Shown: positions 54,768 through 64,000 of the stretch, one piece after another
Layout: every line of letters begins with the position of its first letter
Position numbering within the stretch: the stretch's first letter is position 1
NCBI GenBank assembly: GCA_014843695.1
Contig: CM026393.1
Coordinates: 7,164,440-7,228,439, forward strand
DNA length: 64,000 bases
Direction: 5' to 3'
Source of the DNA: Archivesica marissinica
Lineage: Eukaryota; Mollusca; Bivalvia; Venerida; Vesicomyidae
Notes under the pieces: generated by a model
Told to the model about the DNA's origin: nothing
Database searches by the model: none
Seen by the model: only the letters and a program-made list of their open reading frames with translations
Program-made: the position numbers and the translations under genes

Positions 54768-54868
54768 CAATCAGTGAGAAATAAAGTATGTTATTCCACT
54801 GATTTGAACCAGTTGAATAACCGCTTTATTTCCCTGATATATATATATATTTATATTTCATTGGAAAG
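54768..54868 (+). repeat. dispersed repeat G, copy 2
   Basis: acaatcagtgagaaataaag, then accagttgaataaccgcttt, atttccctgata, tttatatttcattggaaagc and ataaaataac match G copy 1 at 27885-27990. A SINE-C is inserted at its 3' end. Confidence 0.65.
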
Positions 54869-54879
54869 CATAAAATAAC

Positions 54880-55308
54880 AGACGGATCTGTAGTCCAGTG
54901 GTAACACGCTGGACTGGTAATCCAGGGATCGATCCCCCGTCTGACAGACGGATCTGTAGTCCAGTGATAACACGCTGTACTGGTAATCCAGGGATCGCAG
55001 GTTCGATCCCCCGTCTGACAGACGGATCTGTAGTCCAGTGGTAACACGCTGGGCTGGTAATCCATGGATCGCATGTTCGATCCCCCGCCTGACACTAATA
55101 AAATTAACAGTCTTTCAGATGGGACTTTAAACCGAGGTCTCGTGTCGGTGCTTTGCACCGTGAACGTAAAAGAACCAGAGGAGATTCTGGAATGGGTCTC
55201 TGTCTGTATCATTGCACTATCCTCCAAATTCTAAAATGACTAATCTCTTCAGGAAGCGTCGCTCATATGGGCAACCAGTAGCGACGATAAATATACGTAA
55301 AACACACA
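54880..55308 (+). mobile_element. SINE-C with three tandem tRNA-like heads
   Basis: Three copies of the head agacggatctgtagtccagt follow one another at 54880, 54945 and 55019, each ending ccgtctgac or ccgcctgac. The first lacks the segment gcaggttcgat and so has no B box. The third leads into one normal SINE-C body and tail. Target duplications cataaaataac (54869-54879) and cataaaacaac (55309-55319, one mismatch) enclose the whole, so the triple head may have been inserted as one RNA. Confidence 0.9.
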
Positions 55309-55556
55309 CATAAAACAACAACATATTCCAGCCACTATTCACTAATTACTAGCATTGTTGTTTGTAAAACTGTTGATTGTATTATTATCTGTTTTGGAAA
55401 CTTCTATTGTTCTACCATGAATCCGGGGGTTTCTGACCTGTTCTTCAATAACTTATCTATGTACATGACATCTCATAATTGTGTACGGCGCCGCGATAAA
55501 TGGACCAATAATTCAAGTTGAATGTTTTCACGCAATATATATATATTATATTATTA

Positions 55557-55697
55557 CAACTTATATTAATCACTCTCGTTGGCTCGGATGAAAGTGTATA
55601 TGTGGTCATGCATGTGGGAGGAAACCGGAGTACCCGGAGAAAACCCACCTGTCCGATCTTGCGACCATCGTACCATCTCACCTACTTCCCTGTCACG
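55557..55697 (-). mobile_element. SINE-A, 5'-truncated
   Basis: Contains body and part of tail (on the plus strand ttatattaatcactctcgtt, gtgggaggaaaccggagtac, gtaccatctcacctacttcc). The tRNA-like head is absent. Confidence 0.85.
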
Positions 55698-56224
55698 CAA
55701 TCTAAGTTCGTGAAAAATGAAATGCTATTACTCTAGCTATTATTAAAATTGTCATGGAGGTTTTAATCATAATTAAACTTTATTGTTTCATTAGTTGGAG
55801 TATATCCCCTTATTTCCTCAAGTCAGCTCAAAAACCTTTTATTCGCTAATTTTATATGTATAAAATCATGAAATAAAGACGATTTTATTAACAAATAATC
55901 GCACGAGATTAGTTATAATATGTCCATTCGTTCTCACAATATGAAAAACGTCTACACGTTCATTCAATGTTTAATCTGCTGCTGTTTGTTGCTTTGGGGA
56001 GGGGGTTAAAATATATAGATTGTGGATGAAATTGTTAATCTATCGAATGAACAGATTACACAATCTTATAAATTAACACATTAATTTGGGAAATTTATCT
56101 GGAAATGTTTCTGGAATAGAAGCTTTATTTGATATCATTCTAGTAAATGTTAATCTCCCAGAAAGAAACACATCCAGTTATGCATACAGAAATAGAAATT
56201 ACATTTAGATGAATTTACGTTCAT
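55698..56224. other. no gene recognised
   Basis: AT-rich unique sequence, including a small loose inverted motif around 56030-56100. Confidence 0.45.
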
Positions 56225-56441
56225 CGTCGTGATGGTGTAGTGGTGTGCGCTTGCTTCGTGTGCGAAAGGCCCCGAGTTCGCGTCCAGCTGTAACCGTTAC
56301 GATTGTACCCGTAGGCAGGGCATTATTTAAATCTCACATTGCCTCTTCTCTCTCCCTCGTGACGATGGTTTCCACCACGAATGAGGTCTCGAGAGTGATT
56401 GCTATACGTTGTAAGAACTCGTTTCGCAATCGAGCTAAAGC
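56225..56441 (+). mobile_element. SINE-B, diverged
   Basis: Head cgtcgtgatggtgtagtggt (A box altered), B-box region gagttcgcgtccagctg, body cctcttctctctccctcgtg and ccacgaatgaggtctcgaga, and tail cgcaatcgagctaaag. More divergent than the other copies, so probably older. Confidence 0.82.
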
Positions 56442-56474
56442 CCATCCGAGCAGTATGTCAATCACAAACGGCCT

Positions 56475-57040
56475 CACGGGTATAACCATCGACCGTCCAC
56501 AAGCTGGATAGCTTCCTCACTTGTAGCCCACCGACCTTCCACAAGCTGGATAGCTTCCTCACTTGTAGCCCACCGACCTTCCACAAGCTGGATAGCTTCC
56601 TCACTTGTAGCCCACCGACCTTCCACAAGCTGGATAGCTTCATCACGTGTAGCCCACCGACGCTCCACAAGCTGGATAGCTTCCTCACTTGTAGCCCACC
56701 GACCTTCCACAAGCTGGATAGCTTCCTCACTTGTAGCCCACCGACCTTCCACAAGCCAGCTGGATAGCTTCCTCACTTGTAGCCCACCGACCTTCCCACA
56801 AGCTGGATAGCTTCCTCACTTGTAGCCCACCGACCTTCCACAAGCTGGATAGCTTCCTCACTTGTAGCCCACCGACCTTCCACAAGCTGGATAGCTTCCT
56901 CACGTGTAGCCCACCGACCTTCCACAAGCTGGATAGCTTCATCACGTGTAGCCCACCGACCTTCCACAAGCTGGATAGCTTCCTCACTTGTAGCCCACCG
57001 ACCTTCCACAAGCTGGATAGCTTCATCACGTGTAGCCCAC
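56475..57040. repeat. 42-bp minisatellite derived from SINE-F body
   Basis: About 13 copies of cttgtagcccaccgaccttc cacaagctggatagcttcct ca. Read on the minus strand each unit is gaggaagctatccagcttgt ggaaggtcggtgggcta, matching the SINE-F body at 47412-47458. Near-identical copies; one has an extra ccag at 56756. Confidence 0.9.
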
Positions 57041-57420
57041 TCACTACTTTTGAGCTTTGATAATGTTATATATAATGATATTTAGTTGTGATTTGTATAC
57101 AATTGTAAATTATGTTGTTCTTATTTCATCCCATTCCAATTATAAGTACACTAATTCTAATGACAATACACAAACACTTGTACTGTAGGTACACATTCAG
57201 TATGGCTTGTATTATCGGAATAACCAAATATAGCGTGACAGGTTAATGAATGTTTTAATGTATATGTTCTTGATCTACCAATGATAAGCACAATTTACAC
57301 CTGACTTACCCTGCTACGTTGATAATGTAAACATGATACTATCGTATACAAAGCGGATTTCATCAATAAAGCATAAGTAGATGGATGTGCTGCCTCGTGT
57401 AGTCACGTGAACCTAACATG
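57041..57420. other. no gene recognised
   Basis: AT-rich unique sequence up to the SINE-A target site. Confidence 0.45.
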
Positions 57421-57430
57421 AATAGAAACC

Positions 57431-57664
57431 TGTCCGATTAGCGCAGTGGTTAGCGCGCTCGCTTCTCACAATGCAACCCTGGTTCGATCCTCGGACCGGG
57501 ACGTATGTGAGCTGGTACGGTGGTTGCCAGATCGGACAAGTGGGTTTTCTCCGGATACTCCGTTTTCCTCCTACACGAATGACCACAGTTACGCTTTCAT
57601 CCGCGCCAACGAGAGTGATTAAAACTTAAACTTGCTTCGTAATCGTTGTAAAATAAAGTTTAAA
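57431..57664 (+). mobile_element. SINE-A, full length, intact promoter boxes
   Basis: Best SINE-A in the window. Head tgtccgattagcgcagtggt with A box tagcgcagtgg, B box ggttcgatcctcgg, body and shortened tail ttaaacttgcttcgtaatcg ending aaataaagttt. Candidate target duplication aatagaaacc (57421-57430) versus aataaaaacc (57665-57674), one mismatch. Confidence 0.92.
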
Positions 57665-57854
57665 AATAAAAACCAGAAAGTTTCGTTTATTTACGTGTTT
57701 TTTACATAGTTTTCACATACAATGTCTACATAAAAAATAACACTGTGGATTTTGGCAATAAGCTAAGCTTATACATGTATAGTTTTCGAATTCATATCCT
57801 TGCCTGATTTGTATTGTATTTAAATGAAACACAAATATGATATATCTGAAAATA

Positions 57855-59018
57855 CTTGGTGGTGGGCCTGGTGGTTATCGTTGGGCCTGGTGGTTATCGT
57901 TGGGCCTGGTGGTTATCGTTTGGCATTGTAGTTATCGTTGGGCCTGGTGGTTATCGTTGGGCCTTGTGGTTATCGTTGGGCCTGGTGGTTATCGTTGGGC
58001 CTGGTCGTTATCGTTGGGCCTGGTGGTTATCGTTGGGTCTGGTGGTTATCGTTGGGCCTTGTAGTTATCGTTGGGCCTGGTGGTTATCGTTGGGTCTGGT
58101 GGTTATCGTTGGGTCTGGTGGTTATCGTTGGGCCTTGTAGTTATCGTTGGGCCTGGTGGTTATCGTTGGGCCTTGTAGTTATCGTTGGGCCTGGTGGTTA
58201 TCGTTGGGCCTGGTGGTTATCGTTGGGTCTGGTGGTTATCGTTGGGCCTGGTGGTTATCGTTGGGCCTGGTGGTTATCGTTGGATCTGGTGGTTATCGTT
58301 GGGCCTGGTGGTTATCGTTGGGTCTGGTGGTTATCGTTGGGCCTGGTGGTTATCGTTGGGCCTGGTGGTTATCGTTGGGTCTGGTGGTAATCGTTGGGCC
58401 TGGTGGTTATCGTTGGGCCTGGTGGTTATCGTTGGGCCTGGTGGTTATCGTTGGGCCTGGTGGTTATCGTTGGGCCTGGTGGTTATCGTTGGGCCTGGTG
58501 GTTATCGTTGGGCCTGGTGGTTATCGTTGGGCCTGGTGGTTATCGTTGGGCCTGGTGGTTATCGTTGGGCCTGGTGGTTATCGTTGGGCCTGGTGGTTAT
58601 CGTTGGGCCTGGTGGTTATCGTTGGGCCTGGTGGTTATCGTTGGGCCTGGTGGTTATCGTTGGGCCTCGTGGTTATCATTGGCCTGGTGGTTATCGTTGG
58701 GCCTGGTGGTTATCGTTGGGTCTGGTGGTTATCGTTGGGTCTGGTGGTTATCGTTGGGCCTGGTGGTTATCGTTGGGTATGGTGGTTATCGTTGGGTCTG
58801 GTGGTTATCGTTGGGTCTGGTGGTTATCGTTGGGTCTGGTGGTTATCGTTGGGTCTGGTGGTTATCGTTGGGTCTGGTGGTTATCGTTGGGCCTGGTGGT
58901 TATCGTTGGGTATGGTGGTTATCATTGGGCCTGGTGGTTATCGTTGGGTCTGGTGGTTATCGTTGGGCCTGGTGGTTATCGTTGGGTCTGGTGGTTATCG
59001 TTGGGCCTGGTGGTTATC
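57855..59018. repeat. 19-bp minisatellite, about 61 copies
   Basis: Unit ggcctggtggttatcgttg. Variants ggtctgg, gccttgt and tatgg are interspersed. The first third is more variable, and the middle (58400-58660) is almost perfectly uniform. G-rich on the plus strand. Unrelated to the 19-bp repeat at 22 kb. Confidence 0.94.
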
Positions 59019-59829
59019 CCCTAAATAAGTAATTGTTAAAAGACTGTAGGAAAGTGTCTACATGTGCGGACCTATTTTCAGCCATGTAGGAACATATTAT
59101 TTTGAATTCTCCTTTGAATATAGTATGCATGTCATTTATTATATAACGTATTGATCTGGTATAGAAAAACACTGCGAAAAGGGCTGTATGACTTTGTATA
59201 GCATGTTGATTACATATATTTGAAACCGGAGGCCTATGGTTGATGCTGGTGATGCGTGAAACTTATTTAAATTGGCCATAAGCAATATGTAAATTAGTTT
59301 TTAAAATTCTCTATAAGAGTGACATAGCATTATATTAATATGAAGTGGCAGCCATTTTGAACATTATTCACATTCAATTTTCCGAATGTATGATTGCACA
59401 ATTCGGGAAGTGTGCAAAGTTCGTTCTATATGCATCAGCAATTAATCAGTTCAACAGTTCAACAGTTCAAACTACAACGACCAATGCAATCAGAAATAAT
59501 GCAGATTTCTAAATTAAGTTTGTCAGTAGCATGCCAAGTGACCATGCAAATACATTATAACCAGCATTACGTACACATTATCAGAGGCGTACATATCCCA
59601 GGAGAGCAGAGTTGTCGTTCAAAATTAGAATACTAAATGCCCTCTTGTCTGGAATATGCCAGAATGTCACAACGATATTGAAATACTAAATACGTATGTC
59701 TATCATGTTCGTTAAGGTATTAGAGGACAGTTGTCATCAATTTCAAAGTCCCAATGGTACTTAATTCGAAAATCTATTCCAGACGTAATTTATTATGAGA
59801 GTGCCTACGTTGAGGATTGGATACGGCGG
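59019..59829. other. no gene recognised
   Basis: Mostly unique. cagccattttgaaca at 59349 also occurs near 29756. A frame at 59394-59636 (80 aa, Gln/Ser-rich) has no family resemblance that I recognise. Confidence 0.45.
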
Positions 59830-60000
59830 TTGAAGTCAAATAACTTGCCATTCATCGCGGTAGGTTCGAATCCCACTGAAGTGTCCAATATATCATGCGA
59901 GGAAGGTATCCAGCTGGCATGCGGGTGGTCTGTAGTTATACCCGGTTGCCCGTCCGAGCTTGAAATACTGATCGGAGCGGCACGCGGCAATATACTGCAC
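59830..60000 (+). mobile_element. SINE-F, second copy
   Basis: Shares with 47308-47540 the B-box stretch gtaggttcgaatcccactg, then gaggaaggtatccagctggc, atgcgggtggtctg and a final cggcacgcggcaat region. More diverged toward the 3' side. Confidence 0.55.
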
Positions 60001-60075
60001 TAATACTAGCTCGAGAGTCGCTAAAATGGTTGCGCAACCTGCAAGTCGTGTATTAGTTGTATTGATTGCTAAGTG

Positions 60076-60365
60076 CAGTGTGTTTTTACATTTATGTATC
60101 GTCGCCTCGGTTGCCCATATGAGCGACGCCTCCTGAAGAGATTAGTAATTTTAGATTTTTGGAGGATAGTGTAATGATACAGACAGAGACCCATTCCAGA
60201 GTCTCCTCTGGTTCTTTTACGTGCACTGTGTAAAGCACCGACACGAGACCTCGGTTTAACGTCCCATCTGAAATACTGTTAATTTTATTAGGGTCAGACG
60301 GGGGATCGAACCTGCGATCCCTGTATTACCAGTCCAGCGTTTTACCACTGGGCTACAGATCCGTC
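60076..60365 (-). mobile_element. SINE-C, full length with 9-bp TSD
   Basis: Direct repeats tgctaagtg at 60067-60075 and 60366-60374. Intact B box ggttcgatccc, A box tagcccagtgg, full body. The tail hairpin stem is shortened here (gcctcggttgccc on the plus strand). Confidence 0.9.
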
Positions 60366-60413
60366 TGCTAAGTGATGAAATACCTTATAATATATTTACC
60401 AAAGTATAAGATT

Positions 60414-60620
60414 CAACCGTTTGGCCTGTAATTGCTTATGGTGCTAAAGTCTGGGGTTTTAAAACGTTTCAACAATCCAAACCCGAGCTATGAGGTTGTT
60501 TCTTGGTGTCTAACACGCCTAATTCCGCTGTATCGGGTGAACTGAGTTGGATTCCACCTACTGTCCGCCAACTGGAAGGCAATTGCAATATTTTGAACAC
60601 GGTTAGATAATACTAGCACT
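60414..60620 (+). pseudogene. LINE C-terminal relic
   Basis: Conceptual translation gives VIAYGAKVWGF, then after a stop and frameshift a segment LGV..TPNSAVSGELSW and PPTVRQLEG. This matches the post-RT part of many mollusc-type LINE proteins (AYGAEVWG...GELGW). Several stops and shifts are present, so it is long dead. Whether the following frame (60729-61031) belongs to the same relic is unclear. Confidence 0.65.
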
Positions 60621-61807
60621 TATTGACTGAATACACCCTTTGCGCTCCGGTGAGTCTTCTAATTGTAACAATTGTTTTATTTCGTCAAGAAGCGCTTTGC
60701 TGATCACAATTTGGATGAATTATGAGACGTGTCTGTACCTATATCTAAATACACATTTGTAGATCGTGTAGAACATTGTGACATGGTAAGATGTGTAACA
60801 GCATGTTGTTGTTCCATAACTAACAGTACTGGTACATCTGGAAGAGGTCGCAACGAATCAATGGTACATTGTACGCATAAAACAGAATATCTAACTGAGG
60901 AATATTGTAAACTAAGGGACATTTATAATTACTGTAGAGCTGTTCATTTTGAAAAGGCAGTGTCGTATGAACGCAACTTCCTTAATACAACGTATGAGCA
61001 AAACCGAACAACTTATTTGTCTGTTTACTAGCCCACCTCTGATTATAATGTGTATCAATAAACAACTGCCAATGTTACTATGTTTATAAGAATAATTCGT
61101 CACCAATTAGTTGTAAAACAACAAATAAATTGCCTATTAAATACATACATGTAGTAAAAAGTAAAAACATAGTGTTACTATTTCCAATCTTTCATTTCTT
61201 CTGATACCACGTCCACTCTGAAGAGTTATTCAAATCAAACTGAAAACCAGCAAAAATATCCCAAATATAATGTTCTGCATTGCCAGTGCTCAACTGTGAA
61301 TATCGTCACTGTGTTTACACACTGTATTCCTCCGCCAAATAATACATTATATCCACCTTCAGTTTACAAAGTCTGAATTCTTATACCACATATTTTGTAC
61401 ACATCAACTAGTCTGAAGTCTTCTCAAGTCACATAATTTCTCAACAAACCCAACAACTATTCACTGCCTGTCATGAAAATGCATGTCTACCAAAAAGAAA
61501 AATGAACTATATTAGTTATTGGAACTATATTCGAATGTAGGGACTACATCCTCGGATGCACTTCTGCCTATTTACGTATATACAACCAATTGATATACAA
61601 TTGGAATGCTTCCAAATTATACACTAAATCGAACATTTAAAACACAATTACGGTTTGAGGAATATTTAGATACTCTGCCTCTTCATTTACATAGAAAACA
61701 CCTCGGCTGTTAGAGGTTGTTCAGCATCATTTAGAAATAGAGCTTGACAAGCATGCCGCAAAAATAGTCAATACCGCATTTGTAAGCTGTGTTCATATAT
61801 TGAATAC
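60621..61807. other. no gene recognised
   Basis: A 100-aa frame at 60729-61031 (Cys-rich in the middle) shows no known domain and may be the degraded tail of the LINE relic. The rest is AT-rich unique DNA. Confidence 0.4.
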
Positions 61808-61922
61808 GAATATCACTTGTTTATGCATTCAAATGAAATATAGAAATGTATCAGTGAAATTAAATGTGTTATTCAACTAGATGAAAGCATAGTAAAATAA
61901 CACATTCATTTCTGACTGCTTT
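61808..61922 (-). repeat. dispersed repeat G, copy 3
   Basis: Reverse complement contains gttgaataacacatttaatt, tcactgata, catttctatatttcatttga and atgcataaa, matching G copy 1 at 27920-27985. Confidence 0.6.
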
Positions 61923-62121
61923 GTTGTGTCATAACAATTACGTATCAATTTAGCATGCGGTATATGCCCGGTAACACGAATATAACAGAATGCGTATCTT
62001 ACAGTGTACGTTATTTGATAGATGATAATGTCCAGCACACGGTATATCGCAAATCTGGACTAAATACATTTTAAAAGCAAACTGTGCTAGATTTTTCTTT
62101 GAGTCATTGAAACGAATACTT

Positions 62122-62166
62122 AATGTAAATATAAGTAATGTAAATATAAGTAATGTAAATATAAGG
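62122..62166. repeat. 15-bp tandem repeat, 3 copies
   Basis: Three copies of aatgtaaatataagt. The last copy overlaps the first bases of the neighbouring MITE. Confidence 0.85.
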
Positions 62167-62322
62167 AATGAATCGCGGGTTAATAGTTTCCATCGGGATA
62201 TGAACTACATCTGGCGTGTTTACCATTATCGTTGATGTAGTTGACCTTCACACGCTTTATCCACACCTGATGTGGGTCATAGGTGGATGGAAGGAAACTA
62301 TTAACCCGCGAATCATTCCTTA
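62162..62322. mobile_element. 161-bp MITE with 30-bp inverted termini
   Basis: Positions 62162-62191 and 62293-62322 are inverted repeats with 29 of 30 bases paired (outer taaggaatga, inner gggttaatagtttcc). The interior of about 100 bp includes tgtagttgac and cacacctgatgtgg. Non-coding. No second copy in the window and no clear target duplication. Confidence 0.85.
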
Positions 62323-62814
62323 AATCAAGAAGTATGAGCGATTTAAAGAATCTATTAAAACGTCAAACAATATAAAAAAAATACATGCATAGCCCATGTT
62401 CTATGATTTACGCTTTATTCGAGAACCTATTCCTCCATTTTCAGTCCACGCTAATTTCTTCAAACGTGTTCTAGCACCCATTACCATTCTCTGGAGATGT
62501 GCTGTCTTCTATCACACCGTGCAACCTTCGAATGTCTGCATTATTTCTACATTTATTTAATATTCTTCATTCTATTCGTCCAAGTGTCTCTGATAACACG
62601 GACAACACGCCCCTTGATAGCAGCAGTCAAAGTAACCGTCTGTACTGGCGGAGTTCGTGTATGTAAACACTGAGGCAACATAGATCGCCCGCCCTCTGAG
62701 ACATGACCCGGACAACGTACCAATGTACGTCTTAAGACATGTTTAAGCTTGAATAGGGTAATTTTGAAGAAAGTACATGTTAGTTAATGTCTAGATTGTG
62801 GGTGGGGTGTTTTC
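62323..62814. other. no gene recognised
   Basis: Unique sequence, moderately GC-rich around 62600-62710. No domain or shared repeat noticed. Confidence 0.45.
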
Positions 62815-63195
62815 TAGGTATTTGGGATGCCGCTTATATCCTACGTGTTAGGGATGTATCCCTTGTATCCTAAGCATTGGGGATGCCGCTTATATCCTAG
62901 ATATTGTGGATGTCGCTTATACCCTAGGTATTTGGGGATGCCGCTTATATCCTAGGTGTTGGGGATGTCGCTTATACCCTAGGTATTTGGGGATGCCGCT
63001 TATATCGTAGGCATTGGACATGCCGCTTATATCGTAGGTATTGTGGATGTCGCTTATACCCTAGGTATTTGGGATGCCGCTTATATCCTAGGTGTTGGGG
63101 ATGCCGCTTGTATCCTAAGCAATGGGGATGCCACTGATATCCTATGTATTGGGGGTACCCGCATAAGTTCTAGGCAATGGGGTTCTGCTTATCGT
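62815..63195. repeat. degenerate minisatellite of about 27 bp
   Basis: About 13 imperfect copies around ggggatgccgcttatatcct aggtatt. Units differ by substitutions and one-base length changes, more so at the right end, so this is an older array than most here. Confidence 0.85.
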
Positions 63196-63433
63196 TTCTT
63201 AGAAGGCTCGTTGTTATAGTTTTTTTGAAGACTCTTTAATAAAATTCAAAATAGCTCATTTAATATCCTATATATATGTCTAACTACGTTGCACGTGCTG
63301 TTGCATGTTGAAATGTTGTCAAAGCGATCATTGTCTGACTCAATATGTCAGTGACGCCATATATGACGTCATTTATGATGGTCTAAACACGTTTCAGCCT
63401 AACGCCAATTCGTGACAGTTCATGGTGCATCTG

Positions 63434-64000
63434 GTGAAACATAGTTCTATCAGACAGTGAAACATAGTTCTATCTGACAGTGAAACATAGTTCTATCTGA
63501 CAGTGAAACATAGTTCTATCTGACAGTGAAACATAGTTCTATCTGACAGTGAAACATAGTTCTATCAGATAGTGAAACATAGTTCTATCTGACAGTGAAA
63601 CATAGTTCTATCAGTGAAACATAGTTCTATCTGACAGTGAAACATAGTTCGATCTGACAGTGAAACATAGTTCTATCTGACAGTGAAACATAGTTCTATC
63701 TGACAGTGAAACATAGTTCTATCTGACAGTGAAACATAGTTCGATCTGACAGTGAAACATAGTTCTATCTGACAGTGAAACATAGTTCGATCTGACAGTG
63801 AAACATAGTTCTATCTGACAGTGAAACATAGTTCGATCTGACAGTGAAACATAGTTCTATCTGACAGTGAAACATAGTTCTATCAGTGAAACATAGTTCT
63901 ATCTGACAGTGAAACATAGTTCTATCAGTGAAACATAGTTCTATCTGACAGTGAAACATAGTTCGATCTGACAGTGAAACATAGTTCTATCTGACAGTGA
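63434..64000. repeat. 23-bp minisatellite, runs off the window
   Basis: About 25 copies of gtgaaacatagttctatctg aca, with variants ttcgat and ctatcag. Some units lack the final 8 bp (ctgacagt deleted). The array continues past the window end. Confidence 0.94.

Noticed and set aside
57431..57505. Possible real tRNA gene at the SINE-A head
   Set aside because: Same reasoning: the head is joined to a body and tail found in eight other places.
57837..59032. Val/Gly/Trp-rich frames up to 293 aa that look membrane-like
   Set aside because: 19-bp repeat translated in three phases; hydrophobicity comes from the unit composition.

Overview
This is repeat-dominated eukaryotic (metazoan) DNA with no recognisable host gene. 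The organism is most likely a bivalve or other mollusc. That is an inference from the crowd of tRNA-derived SINEs, a LINE with a 2A-like peptide, hairpin-bearing MITEs and very abundant minisatellites. Nothing in the window identifies the species. No rRNA gene, free-standing tRNA gene, CRISPR array or operon-like gene block is present. Two runs of exactly 1000 N (23158-24157 and 40940-41939) are assembly gaps, both inside tandem arrays.

The only intact protein-coding gene is the 1113-codon ORF (10140-13481) of a LINE. It has an N-terminal hydrophobic segment plus 2A-like motif, an APE-type endonuclease, a reverse transcriptase and a C-terminal CCHC-like cluster. The LINE appears to be full length (about 7688-13838) and to have jumped into a 27-bp minisatellite, which resumes in register on the other side. 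Three other LINE remnants are present: a 5'-truncated L2/CR1-like copy at 48797-50355 (minus strand), and RT scraps at 29122-29433 and 60414-60620.

Summing the array spans listed here, about 45 % of the window is tandem repeat. There are some thirty arrays with periods of 4 to 127 bp. Because many periods are multiples of 3 they give long spurious open frames, which I rejected as genes.

Interspersed repeats are given working labels, not database names. SINE-A has a tRNA head and its tail hairpin has an AAGTT/AACTT stem. SINE-B has a tRNA head and the same tail as A. SINE-C has a tRNA-Thr-like head and a GTCGC/GCGAC tail hairpin. SINE-D has a different tRNA-like head and a C-like tail. SINE-E has a tRNA-Arg(ACG)-like head. 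SINE-F has a degenerate head. Element H has a C-like tail with a different stem. M1 is a TA-flanked MITE. M2 is a MITE with 38-bp terminal repeats. T36 is a terminal-inverted-repeat element carrying a 36-bp array. R1 and G are dispersed repeats. Several insertions keep target-site duplications, so nesting order can be read.

The most notable pattern is that many of the minisatellites can be traced to a piece of a neighbouring transposon. The source can be an inverted terminus, a SINE 5' end, a SINE body or a tRNA head. A second theme is a 3'-terminal hairpin shared by SINE-C, SINE-D and element H. Its stem changes while pairing is kept, and it was inserted almost alone, with an 11-bp target duplication, at 34115-34172.
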